NCBI GenBank assembly: GCA_020047755.1
Contig: JAIFNL010000018.1
Location: forward strand, 1-47,458
Length of the DNA: 47,458 nt
Direction: 5' to 3'
From: Bacteroidota bacterium
Lineage (GTDB): Bacteria > Bacteroidota > Bacteroidia > Bacteroidales > JAIFNL01
Shown here: positions 8,541 through 16,590 of the stretch, one piece after another
Numbering within the stretch: position 1 is the first letter of the stretch
How the letters are laid out: the number at the start of each line of letters is the position of its first letter
Notes under the pieces: model-generated
Told to the model about the DNA's origin: nothing
Database searches by the model: none
The model's input: only the letters and a program-made list of their open reading frames with translations
Program-made: the position numbers and the translations under genes

Positions 8541-9833
8541 ATGTATGCAAATTTCAATTGGGACGTATTCTTTACCCTGTTGAAAAAGAAACAAATAATT
8601 CCTGTAATTGGAAACGATTTGATTCTGATTAAAACAGGAAAAGACATATCACTCAAGCTAACGGAACACATAACGAACCAGTTAGCAAAAAATCTGAAAC
8701 TCGAACATAACAATTTGAGTTTACAACAGTTTATTTCAAAATACCAAAATTCGACAATGGTAAAAAGTTTGATAAAACATATTTATAATGAAATAGATAT
8801 CAATAATATAGACTTTACTCCATTACGAAAATTGGCAGAAATTACAGATTTTGACACATTTTTGACATTAAATTTTGACGGATTCTTTGAAGATGCCTTA
8901 AAAAGCATTAGAAAACAGCAAAATATTCATGTGATAAATATGGGATTAGAATCGGATAGAAATAACACTGCAAAAGGCATTGAAGATGCGCTAGTTTTCA
9001 ATATCTTCGGAAGCATTAGGTCTCAGCATTTTGCTAAAACCGAAAGCGATTTTTTGGAATATACCTTTTCACTGCACAACGATAAGTATGAAAATAAGTT
9101 GCTGAGTGAAAAAACGAAAGGAAAAAGTTTCTTGTTTTTAGGAAACGATTTACCGAACTGGATAGTTCCAACATTTATGCGAAGTATTACAAATGAGCCT
9201 TTCGAAAATGCCGAAAGTATTAAATTTATAGCTGAAAATGAAAAAGATACTGTAAATAATTATTTTCAATTTATGAATAACTATCAAATAGAGTATTATA
9301 GATCGCAAAATAATTACAAATCGAATTCATTGAGTTTTATAGATGAGCTTTACGAAAAATGGACTCAGTTTAATTCAAAACAAAGTCTTAATTTTTATAA
9401 TCGAAGCGTTTTTATCAATGCTGCTCCTCAAAACTTATCAGAAATGACTCAGTTATATGACGTTCTGCGAAGAAATGGAATTGAAGTATTTTATAATCCA
9501 AAAATCCATGAAAATCCATATTTATTTTCGAAAGAAGTTGAAAATCAAATAAAAAGGGCTAGTGTCTTTATCAGTTTGGTTTCAAAAGAAAGTTTAAGTT
9601 CGGAAAAAGAATATGCTTTTCACAAAGAGTTGAACATTGCAAAAATGCGACATTCGTGGTTTCACGATTCAAGTGAAGACTCGTTTATAGAAGTTTATTT
9701 TGTAGGCGAAAATGAATTAGAAAATACAGTAATTCCAGATTTTTTGAAAACATTTAGTATCAAAAGGTTTAATCCGGATTTGATTGTTGAAAATGTGTTG
9801 ATAGTTTTATCAAACGGCTTTTTTTTGTGCTAA
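8541..9833 (+). CDS. SIR2-like and TIR domain protein, candidate NAD-targeting effector
   Basis: A 430-residue protein with two NAD-related domains. Residues 1-215 resemble a SIR2-like_2 domain: PVIGNDL (21-27, nucleotide loop), TLNFDGFFE (109-117, equivalent to the TTNYD motif), NIFGSI (154-159) and SFLFLGNDL (196-204). The catalytic His normally found in the HG motif is Phe156 here. Residues 287-415 resemble a TIR domain: SVFINAAP, a GIEVFYNP strand, KRASVFISLVSKESLSS, and YAFHKEL with Glu363 at the position of the NADase glutamate. In bacterial defence both domains deplete NAD when triggered. The gene has its own promoter and precedes a STAND NTPase, which suggests effector and sensor roles. 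Pairing and function are inference. Confidence 0.72.
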   Translation: MYANFNWDVFFTLLKKKQIIPVIGNDLILIKTGKDISLKLTEHITNQLAKNLKLEHNNLSLQQFISKYQNSTMVKSLIKHIYNEIDINNIDFTPLRKLAEITDFDTFLTLNFDGFFEDALKSIRKQQNIHVINMGLESDRNNTAKGIEDALVFNIFGSIRSQHFAKTESDFLEYTFSLHNDKYENKLLSEKTKGKSFLFLGNDLPNWIVPTFMRSITNEPFENAESIKFIAENEKDTVNNYFQFMNNYQIEYYRSQNNYKSNSLSFIDELYEKWTQFNSKQSLNFYNRSVFINAAPQNLSEMTQLYDVLRRNGIEVFYNPKIHENPYLFSKEVENQIKRASVFISLVSKESLSSEKEYAFHKELNIAKMRHSWFHDSSEDSFIEVYFVGENELENTVIPDFLKTFSIKRFNPDLIVENVLIVLSNGFFLC

Positions 9834-10275
9834 ATTTAACGAAAAATGATTGAAGCTTAAAAAAGGGAAATTATATTAAGTAGAGAACCAAAATTAATTG
9901 TCAATTTTGTTTTGCTAAGTGCTTATAACTAATTAAGCATCAAAGGTTTTTCTCAAAAAAAAAATAGCTCTGGTGCTTTATTCTATTTTGTGATGAAAAA
10001 GTACTATTCTAAACAAAATACTTTATTTCTTTTTATAGAAGTAGAATTAAAATTGCTAAAAACCTTATATAATAAAGCTTATTTTATGAAAAAAATAGAA
10101 ATAGTTTGGTTAAAATTTAAATTTGTTAAGTTATTTTTAAAATATTTTGTATTTTTGACTTTTCTTTTAGTATAAATAAGCTGAATTTTTTTTGGTAATC
10201 GTGGCTGAAAGAAAACGCATCTTTTGCGTTATTTTGAAATTTTAAAATCCTCATTTACATCCGATATAAAATTTT
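9834..10275 (+). other. long gap between the SIR2-TIR and STAND genes, with a candidate promoter and leader hairpin
   Basis: These 442 bp hold no convincing gene; a 61-codon frame at 9990-10175 has biased hydrophobic/Lys composition and is doubtful. A TATTTTTG at 10150-10157 fits the -7 consensus, and TTTG at 10122-10125 lies 24 bp upstream, slightly long for the -33 spacing. A hairpin AACGCA/TGCGTT (10214-10230, 5-nt loop) falls in the predicted leader, 45 nt before the STAND start codon. No intrinsic terminator is obvious after the SIR2-TIR gene. Confidence 0.4.
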
Positions 10276-13200
10276 ATGGAATCAATTGATAAAAAAGATT
10301 TTTATCCTTTTTTGGGATTAGCAGCTTATAAAGAGGAATATAGCTCTGTTTTTTTTGGGAGGAAAGAGGAGGTTTCGCATTTACTAAGGCGAATTAATGA
10401 CAATATTGCAACTTTGCTTTATGGCAAATCGGGAATAGGAAAAACGTCGATAATAAAAGCTGGCTTAATGCCAGAATTGCGAAAAGAATATATGCTACCT
10501 ATCTATATAAAAGTAGATTACAAAAATAAAAGGGCTACTCCTATTGAACAAATTAAAACAAAAATATTAAATAGATTACGAAGTGTTGATGAAAATATTC
10601 CTGATTTTCAGAATAGAACATTATGGGAATATTTTCATGAGCATACGTTAATGAACGGAATGCTTAAACCTGTTTTAATTTTTGACCAGTTTGAAGAGAT
10701 TTTTAGGTTAGAGAAAAGGTATCAAAAAGAAGTAAACGAAATAATTATTGAAATTTCGAATTTAATTGAAAATCAAATACCTGCACAAGTAAATCAGCGC
10801 AAAAAGCAAAGTGAATTGCCTTATGATGCAAAAAAGCAGAACTATCGCATCGTTTTGTCGCTACGAGAAAGCTATTTACCTAACTTTGAGGATTTAAGTT
10901 CTTTCATGCCTTCTATAAAAAAAAATAAATATAAGCTCTTGGAATTGAATAGACAGGCTGCGATTGAAGTTGTTTATAATGCTGGTAAAGAGATAATTAC
11001 AGATAAAAATGCGGAAAGAATTGTTGATTTAATCTTGACGGATTCGATACCTGATTTTGGGAAGCATTCTGAGAATAAAGAATTGATTGATAGCTTTTTA
11101 ATAGAGCCTTTTATCTTAAGTTTGGTTTGTTACGAAATAAATGAATTTAGGATAAATGAGAACTATGCAGAGCTTTCGAGCGAGTTAATAGATAAAATAG
11201 AGATTAGTAAAATAATAAAAGATTTTTACGAAAATAGTACTTCCGATTTGCCTAAGTTATCGAGAAAAATAATTGAAAATGTGCTACTTACTTTTGATGG
11301 TTATAGAAAGCTTGAGAATAAAAGTGAGTTAATGCAAAAAGAAGATATTTCGGAAGAAGAGATTAATAGGCTGGTAAATAGGCGAATAATACGCACAGAG
11401 CAATGGAATGGAAGTGAACATTTGGAGTTGATTCACGATATTTTAGTGCCAACGGTAAAAAATATACGCGATAAGCAGATTGAAGAAGAACGGGTAGAGA
11501 AACGGGAAGAGGAATTGCGCGAAATTAGGCGGCAAGAAGAACAGAAGCGTTTGACTCAAAAGCGAAAAATGCAAATAGAAGCTGAACATCAAAAACTTAG
11601 ACACAAACAGCGTTTTAAGTTTATTATGGTTATTTTTTCTATTTCAGTTTTTGCATCAATTGTTTTGGGATATTTATGGATTTATGCCAGAGAACAGAGC
11701 GAAAGAGCAGAGCTAAAAGCCAAGGAAGCTGGTGCAAACTATATTGCTGCTGATGGCTTGATGCTGTCTGAAACCAATCCAACAAAGGCTTTTTTGCTTT
11801 CACGCTATGCTTACAACCAATCGCCGGAAAGTAAAATGTCGATAAGGGGTATTATGAAATCGTTCTATGAAGGTAATTTTTACTCTAATATTTTGGAAGA
11901 TAAATCGGTAACACTTCTAACACGAGTTTTGCCTCAAACGGGTGATATTATTATAGCCAAAGATAGTATTGTAATGATTTACGACTCAAATGGTTCTAAA
12001 AAGTATGATTTTTTAGTTCGTGGTCATATTAAATGGTTCGAAATATCAAAAGATGAAAAGCAAATTTTAGTTGCCACTGGAAAAACGGCATTACTTTACT
12101 CGATAAAAGGAACAGAAAACCAAATTTTTAGTGGACATGAAAAAAATATTAGTTTTGTTTGCTTTTCGCCCAACGAAAAGTTTATAGCTACGGCAAGCAA
12201 AGACAATACGGGTATTATTTGGGATTTGAATGCAAATAAAAAAATGCAAATAAAGCAGAAGGGCGATATAACAAGTATTGATTTTTCGCCCGATGGAAAG
12301 AATATTTTGAGTACAAGTAAAAATAGAGAATTGGCTATTTGGGATTTTGAAGGGCAAAAATTGAACACCACCGAGCTAGCAGGTGCTATCGAAATGGCAA
12401 AATATACTCCCGATGGAACAAAAATAATAGCAATTACAGATGCTCCATCGATAAGTATATTAACAAACAATGGTGTAGAAATAGAAACACTCAATTTGCA
12501 AAAGAAGATAAATAGCTTCAGTTTTTCGAGCGATGGGCAATATTTTGTATGTGCAGGCAACGATGGTGTAGCTTCGTTGTGGGATTTGGAATTGAATAAA
12601 TATTCTGATTTTAGAGGACACGAAGCTCCTTTATTGTCGGCGAGTTTGTCGAAAAATATGGAGTTTTTAATTACATCGAGTTCAGACAATACAATAAAAA
12701 AATGGAAAATTCCATCGCTAAAACCTTATACTTTGAAAGAAACCGAAAGTGCGGCTTTCTTTGTGGAGGTTTCTTCCAAAAAGCAGCGAATTTTGTATTC
12801 GATAAAAAATGATTTTTTTGTTTGGAATAAGGAAGGTAAACTGTTGAAAAAATTCACAAATAAAAGCAGGATTTATTCGGCAAAATTTTCAAACTCGGAA
12901 AAATACATTGTAACTTCGAGCAATGATAGCTTGGGGAAAATTTGGGATATGAAAAGCAAACAACCCATAAAAATACTTAAAGGGCATAAAAACGAACTGC
13001 TAAATGCTCGTTTCTCTTCTGACGATAAGCATATTATCACAGCAAGTAGAGATGGTAGAGCAATACTTTGGGATTTGAATGGAAAAATAATCAAAATATT
13101 TGAAAATAAAACAAAACAACCCGTTTTAGATGCCGCAATTTCGCCAGACCAAAAGTACGTGGCGATTGCTACAGAGGATCAATTCATCGAAATTTGGAAT

Positions 13201-13674
13201 GTGGAAGAGGGAACATCAAGAAGATTTTTGGCTCATGACGCAGGCATTGTTTCTATTGACTTTTCGCCACAAAGCGATAAAATTTTGAGTTCGGGTGTTG
13301 ATAAAATAGCTAAAATTTGGGATTTGGAGGGTAATCAATTGAAAACACTCAAAGGGCATCAAGAGCGTTTGAATTCGGCTGAATTTTCGCCCGACGGAAA
13401 ATATATCATCACCACCAGCAACGACAAAACGGCTAAATATTGGACAGTAAATGGCGATGAGCTTTTCACATTCGACTATCATACCGACAAGGTAAATGCC
13501 GCAGTTTTCACTCCCGATGGAAAATATATTATTTCGTCGGGAAATGATAATAACATAAAAAAATGGCCTATAAAAATAAGCGAAATTTTTAGATTAATTG
13601 ATAATACAAAAATTTACGGGAAAATTTGGGAGTTGGATAAAGAAACAATTGAAAAATACGAGCAATTCTTTTAG
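10276..13674 (+). CDS. transmembrane STAND NTPase with 14 WD40 repeats (nSTAND1-like)
   Basis: An 1132-residue sensor-type NTPase. Order: conserved start DFYPFLGLAAY; P-loop NTPase with Walker A YGKSGIGKTS (49-58), Walker B PVLIFDQFEEIF (132-143) and sensor strand RIVLSLRESYL (191-201); winged-helix end with LELIHDILVP (383-392); charged coiled coil (about 397-447); one transmembrane helix (about 449-470); a short helical region with ANPTKAF-like spacing; then about 14 WD40 repeats (545-1110), enough for two seven-bladed propellers. There is no signal peptide, so the N-terminal NTPase should be cytoplasmic and the propellers outside the inner membrane. STAND proteins oligomerise on ligand binding and fire linked effectors; the upstream SIR2-TIR protein is the obvious candidate. 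The ligand is unknown. Confidence 0.85.
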   Translation: MESIDKKDFYPFLGLAAYKEEYSSVFFGRKEEVSHLLRRINDNIATLLYGKSGIGKTSIIKAGLMPELRKEYMLPIYIKVDYKNKRATPIEQIKTKILNRLRSVDENIPDFQNRTLWEYFHEHTLMNGMLKPVLIFDQFEEIFRLEKRYQKEVNEIIIEISNLIENQIPAQVNQRKKQSELPYDAKKQNYRIVLSLRESYLPNFEDLSSFMPSIKKNKYKLLELNRQAAIEVVYNAGKEIITDKNAERIVDLILTDSIPDFGKHSENKELIDSFLIEPFILSLVCYEINEFRINENYAELSSELIDKIEISKIIKDFYENSTSDLPKLSRKIIENVLLTFDGYRKLENKSELMQKEDISEEEINRLVNRRIIRTEQWNGSEHLELIHDILVPTVKNIRDKQIEEERVEKREEELREIRRQEEQKRLTQKRKMQIEAEHQKLRHKQRFKFIMVIFSISVFASIVLGYLWIYAREQSERAELKAKEAGANYIAADGLMLSETNPTKAFLLSRYAYNQSPESKMSIRGIMKSFYEGNFYSNILEDKSVTLLTRVLPQTGDIIIAKDSIVMIYDSNGSKKYDFLVRGHIKWFEISKDEKQILVATGKTALLYSIKGTENQIFSGHEKNISFVCFSPNEKFIATASKDNTGIIWDLNANKKMQIKQKGDITSIDFSPDGKNILSTSKNRELAIWDFEGQKLNTTELAGAIEMAKYTPDGTKIIAITDAPSISILTNNGVEIETLNLQKKINSFSFSSDGQYFVCAGNDGVASLWDLELNKYSDFRGHEAPLLSASLSKNMEFLITSSSDNTIKKWKIPSLKPYTLKETESAAFFVEVSSKKQRILYSIKNDFFVWNKEGKLLKKFTNKSRIYSAKFSNSEKYIVTSSNDSLGKIWDMKSKQPIKILKGHKNELLNARFSSDDKHIITASRDGRAILWDLNGKIIKIFENKTKQPVLDAAISPDQKYVAIATEDQFIEIWNVEEGTSRRFLAHDAGIVSIDFSPQSDKILSSGVDKIAKIWDLEGNQLKTLKGHQERLNSAEFSPDGKYIITTSNDKTAKYWTVNGDELFTFDYHTDKVNAAVFTPDGKYIISSGNDNNIKKWPIKISEIFRLIDNTKIYGKIWELDKETIEKYEQFF

Positions 13675-13701
13675 TTTACTTTAGGTTTTTTCCTATCTTT
13701 G
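13670..13701 (+). promoter_or_regulatory. promoter of the lipocalin-like lipoprotein gene
   Basis: TATCTTTG at 13694-13701 is a perfect -7 element; TTTA at 13670-13673, 20 bp upstream and overlapping the end of the STAND gene, is a weak -33. The leader contains a small GGC-GAAA-GCC hairpin with a GNRA tetraloop at 13729-13738. Confidence 0.6.
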
Positions 13702-13765
13702 CAACGTTCTAAAAAAATAATCATTAAAGGCGAAAGCCGACTTAACTAAAAAAATATAGAAAAAA

Positions 13766-14350
13766 ATGAAACAATTAACAAAACTTACATTACTAGCTAT
13801 CGTATTTTTAGCAGTTTCGTGTTCAAAAAATGCCGGTGAACTTATTAAAGGTACATGGACTTTTGAGAAAATAGAAATATTGAATCACGATGAACTTATA
13901 AAACAACAACTTGAAACAAGTACAATTCAAATAGAAAAAGATATAGAAAAAATAAAAAAACAAATAGACGAATCGAAAGATGAAGCATTGAAAGAAGTGC
14001 TTGAAGCAAGCTTAACTCAATACGAAACAGCTTTAAAAGAACTTCCTGAACGTGCCAAAGAAGCAAAAGAAAATACACAAAAAAGCTTTGAAGCCCTTAT
14101 AGGAAAAGCAACTTTTACTTTCACCGAAGACTTTAAATGCGAACGAAAATTGAGCGTGGAAGACATTACAATGGGAACTTGGAGAATAGAAGATGGAAAT
14201 AAAGCGGTATTTATTTCGGAAGAATTCAATGGCGAAGTAAAGGAAATTCGTCATGAAATAGAAGAAATTTCGAGCGATAAATTAGTTTTAATTCGCGTAG
14301 AAGAAAATAATGACATTACAATGAAAATGCGCATGGAATTGAAAAAATAG
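13766..14350 (+). CDS. lipocalin-like lipoprotein with coiled-coil insertion
   Basis: A 194-residue outer-membrane or periplasmic lipoprotein. The leader ends in a lipobox, LAVSC, with Cys19 as the lipidation site. After it, LIKGTWTFEKIEI and, later, KATFTFTEDFKCE, TMGTWRIEDGNKAVFIS and SSDKLVLIRV resemble strands of the lipocalin-like domain common in Bacteroidota lipoproteins. Residues about 45-110 are a strongly charged helical insertion (EKDIEKIKKQIDESKDEALK...) likely to form a coiled coil. It has its own promoter, so it need not belong to the upstream defence genes. Role unknown. Confidence 0.75.
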   Translation: MKQLTKLTLLAIVFLAVSCSKNAGELIKGTWTFEKIEILNHDELIKQQLETSTIQIEKDIEKIKKQIDESKDEALKEVLEASLTQYETALKELPERAKEAKENTQKSFEALIGKATFTFTEDFKCERKLSVEDITMGTWRIEDGNKAVFISEEFNGEVKEIRHEIEEISSDKLVLIRVEENNDITMKMRMELKK

Positions 14351-14469
14351 GTAGTAATGCTATTTTATTTTTGAGTAGCCCCTTTGCTATTTGCTTATTT
14401 TTAAGCACTTGGCAAAACAAAATTCCCAATTTATTTGGTTCGCGACTAAAAAAAGGTTTTTATTTCAAA

Positions 14470-14500
14470 AAAAAAGCTGCCCAAATGGGCAGCTTTTTTT
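14470..14500. terminator. bidirectional intrinsic terminator between convergent genes
   Basis: GCTGCCC (14476-14482) pairs with GGGCAGC (14487-14493) around AAAT, with A-run on the left and T-run on the right, so it can terminate both the lipoprotein gene and the minus-strand HD gene, whose stop codon overlaps its edge. Confidence 0.9.
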
Positions 14501-15050
14501 ATATTTTCAATCCATCTTTGAAGGGCAGAAATGTCATAAAATCAGCATGATGCACCACGTAAGCTTCAGTAGTTCTTTTTACCAAATCACCTTCATGTGC
14601 GTGAGCAGCAATAATATGGCAAACTTCAGCCGGAACTCCGCAAGCCTCGGCAAGCGAAACTCCCGAAAATGGGTGACGCAAATATTTTCCGTAATTTCCT
14701 TGAATTGCTTTACCTTCTGCATTTAGCTCATATTCAAGCAATTTGCCAACATCAGCAAGAATTGCACCTGATATAAGAACGTCCATATTTACAGGCAAAT
14801 CAGTTCCATAAAATTTATTCATCTGATTTCCAGCATCTCTAGCAATGTGCACAACCGAGCGCTTGTGTGCCATGAAACTTACTTTCAAATTTGGCACAAG
14901 CAATGTAAAAGGTATGGCATTCAAGTCATTGGATGTAAGTACACTTTTATCGAGAGCCAATTGCCAAGTTTGAGCAGTTTTTTCGCGCAAGTCTTGATTT
15001 TCAATCCAAGCCAATTCTTCGCCCCAAAGTTTTTTTATTTCTTCAGTCAT
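14499..15050 (-). CDS. HD-domain phosphohydrolase-like protein, HD doublet altered
   Basis: A 183-residue protein of the HD superfamily of metal-dependent phosphohydrolases. Visible elements: AHKRSVVHIARDA (first His), LISGAILADVGKLLEYE (the usual HD doublet reads Ala-Asp), RHPFSGVSLAEACGVP (His), IIAAHAHEGD (His) and VVHHADF (late Asp). Loss of the doublet His may alter metal binding. I start at the ATG 15048-15050, 10 bp after the upstream stop; a longer frame would overlap that gene. It is translated right after the isocitrate/isopropylmalate dehydrogenase, so the two are probably one operon. Substrate unknown. Confidence 0.75.
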   Translation of the reverse strand: MTEEIKKLWGEELAWIENQDLREKTAQTWQLALDKSVLTSNDLNAIPFTLLVPNLKVSFMAHKRSVVHIARDAGNQMNKFYGTDLPVNMDVLISGAILADVGKLLEYELNAEGKAIQGNYGKYLRHPFSGVSLAEACGVPAEVCHIIAAHAHEGDLVKRTTEAYVVHHADFMTFLPFKDGLKI

Positions 15051-15060
15051 ATTCAACACC

Positions 15061-16257
15061 TTAGTTAAGTTTAGCAATAATAGCTTGTGCCATTTCTTGA
15101 GTTGATGCCGCACCATTTTTTACTGCATCGGGCGCACCACGCATTTTCATCATATCGTAAGTTCTTATTTTTCCTTCCGAAATAACTTCGGCAACAGCTT
15201 TGCGAATTTTCTTAGAAATTTCAGCTTCTCCAATGTAATCGAGCATCATGCAAGCAGATTCAATCATTGCAATTGGATTAACGATAGAAACCTCATAATC
15301 AGCATATTTCGGTGCAGAACCATGCGTAGGTTCAAAAACAGCTACACCACTTTCCGACCATTGTGCACTGCACGCAAATCCTAAACCACCAATTAAACCG
15401 GCAAAACCATCTGAAACAATATCGCCAAACATATTTCCGGCTACAATAACTCCGTAAGTTTCAGGGTTTTTAGTAAGCCACATCATTTGTGCATCAATGT
15501 TTGTGTTCCAAAGTTCAATTTCAGGATAATCATTTTTTTGAATTTGCTTTGCCATTCGGTACATCATGCCCGAAGTTTCTCTGATAACATTTGGTTTTTC
15601 GGCAAGAGTAACCGATTTGTAACCATATTTTCTGGCATGTTCAAAAGCAGCTCTTAAAATTCGTTCGGTAGCATTTTTTGTAAAAATACGAGTAGAAATT
15701 GAAATTTCTTCTTTTGGAACGTCGCCAAAATTTTGTTTAAACTTTGGGTGAGTCATAAACGCGTTGTAAACCTGCTCGTTAGGGTTTGACCACTCCACAC
15801 CACCATACAAACCTTCAGTATTTTGGCGGAAAATTACTACATCTACTTCAGGCTCTTCTATTTCAGTGCCAATACCTCTTCTTACAAAATTCAAAGGATT
15901 GCCTTTGTAAGTTTTGCAAGGGCGCACACAAATATCTAAATTAAAGTATTGACGCATTCCAACGATAGGGCTCGAATACACCAAACCTTTATTTTGTAAT
16001 TCAGGAACTAGCTCATTAGCAGCTTCTTCCTTTGGTTTTGAGGTAATTGCTCCAAATAAACCAATTTTATGCTCTTCTAATAATTTGAGCGTTCTTTCGG
16101 GCAGTGGATTTCCTTCTTTACACCAAAAATCCCAACCTATATCGCCATTTACATAATTGGCTTCAAAACCGGCAGCATTTAATACTTTAATAGTTTCTTC
16201 CAAAACCACTTTTCCGATGCCATCTCCGGGCATAGTTACAATTGTTCTTTTAGACAT
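15061..16257 (-). CDS. isocitrate/isopropylmalate dehydrogenase family protein
   Basis: A 398-residue NAD(P)-dependent beta-decarboxylating dehydrogenase, probably isocitrate dehydrogenase. Visible: N-terminal TMPGDGIGKVV, FRQNTEGLYGGVEW (family ENTE/LY region), GNMFGDIVSDGFAGLIGGLG (metal-binding Asp residues) and EPTHGSAPKYAD...NPIAMIESACMML (cofactor loop). The Lys-Tyr after GSAP is the arrangement seen in NADP-dependent isocitrate dehydrogenases, whereas NAD enzymes usually have Asp-Ile. The substrate loop reads YSSPIVGMRQYFNLDICVRP; the Asn that binds isocitrate in classical enzymes is a Pro here, so another 2-hydroxy-dicarboxylate cannot be excluded. It is the first gene of a two-gene unit with the HD protein. 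Confidence 0.82.
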   Translation of the reverse strand: MSKRTIVTMPGDGIGKVVLEETIKVLNAAGFEANYVNGDIGWDFWCKEGNPLPERTLKLLEEHKIGLFGAITSKPKEEAANELVPELQNKGLVYSSPIVGMRQYFNLDICVRPCKTYKGNPLNFVRRGIGTEIEEPEVDVVIFRQNTEGLYGGVEWSNPNEQVYNAFMTHPKFKQNFGDVPKEEISISTRIFTKNATERILRAAFEHARKYGYKSVTLAEKPNVIRETSGMMYRMAKQIQKNDYPEIELWNTNIDAQMMWLTKNPETYGVIVAGNMFGDIVSDGFAGLIGGLGFACSAQWSESGVAVFEPTHGSAPKYADYEVSIVNPIAMIESACMMLDYIGEAEISKKIRKAVAEVISEGKIRTYDMMKMRGAPDAVKNGAASTQEMAQAIIAKLN

Positions 16258-16324
16258 AGTTTTATTGTTTGTAAAAAAATTTAGTTTCTAAATAACATGT
16301 ACGACAACTTTCTAACGCATAATC

Positions 16325-16332
16325 CAAATATA
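16325..16332 (-). promoter_or_regulatory. candidate -7 element for the dehydrogenase/HD operon
   Basis: On the minus strand this reads TATATTTG, a perfect -7 match about 68 bp upstream of the dehydrogenase start. No clear -33 element is seen, so support is partial. Confidence 0.4.
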
Positions 16333-16495
16333 ATTAACTTATGATTAAGTAATTAATATAAAAAGAAAGTAAAGTTAGTTTCATTTATCATATCTATTTA
16401 TAATTTTCTAAAAAAGAAAATTTGCACCAAAAATAGTTTTTTTATTGAAAACAAAAACATGAAATTTTATGTTATATAACTTATTTTCACAAAAA

Positions 16496-16524
16496 AAAAG
16501 AGCAATTGATAAAATTGCTCTTTT
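16496..16524 (-). terminator. intrinsic terminator of the DUF349 gene
   Basis: GAGCAATT (16500-16507) pairs with AATTGCTC (16513-16520) around a 5-nt loop. Read on the minus strand it ends in a long T-run and lies 67 bp after the DUF349 stop. The rest of 16258-16590 is AT-rich with nothing else recognised. Confidence 0.8.
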
Positions 16525-16590
16525 AGTATTTTAGTATAAAATTTGCTTTTAAAATTCTAACTTATTTCAGTATTTTAAAACGCTACAAAA

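Noticed and set aside
9990-10175. 61-codon frame in the gap between the SIR2-TIR and STAND genes
   Set aside because: Opens with GTG, has low-complexity Lys/Phe/Leu composition and no leader or domain; it overlaps a candidate promoter.
10276-13674. WD40 repeats considered as DNA tandem repeats or a recombination hotspot
   Set aside because: The repeats are conserved at protein level only; nucleotide copies are divergent.
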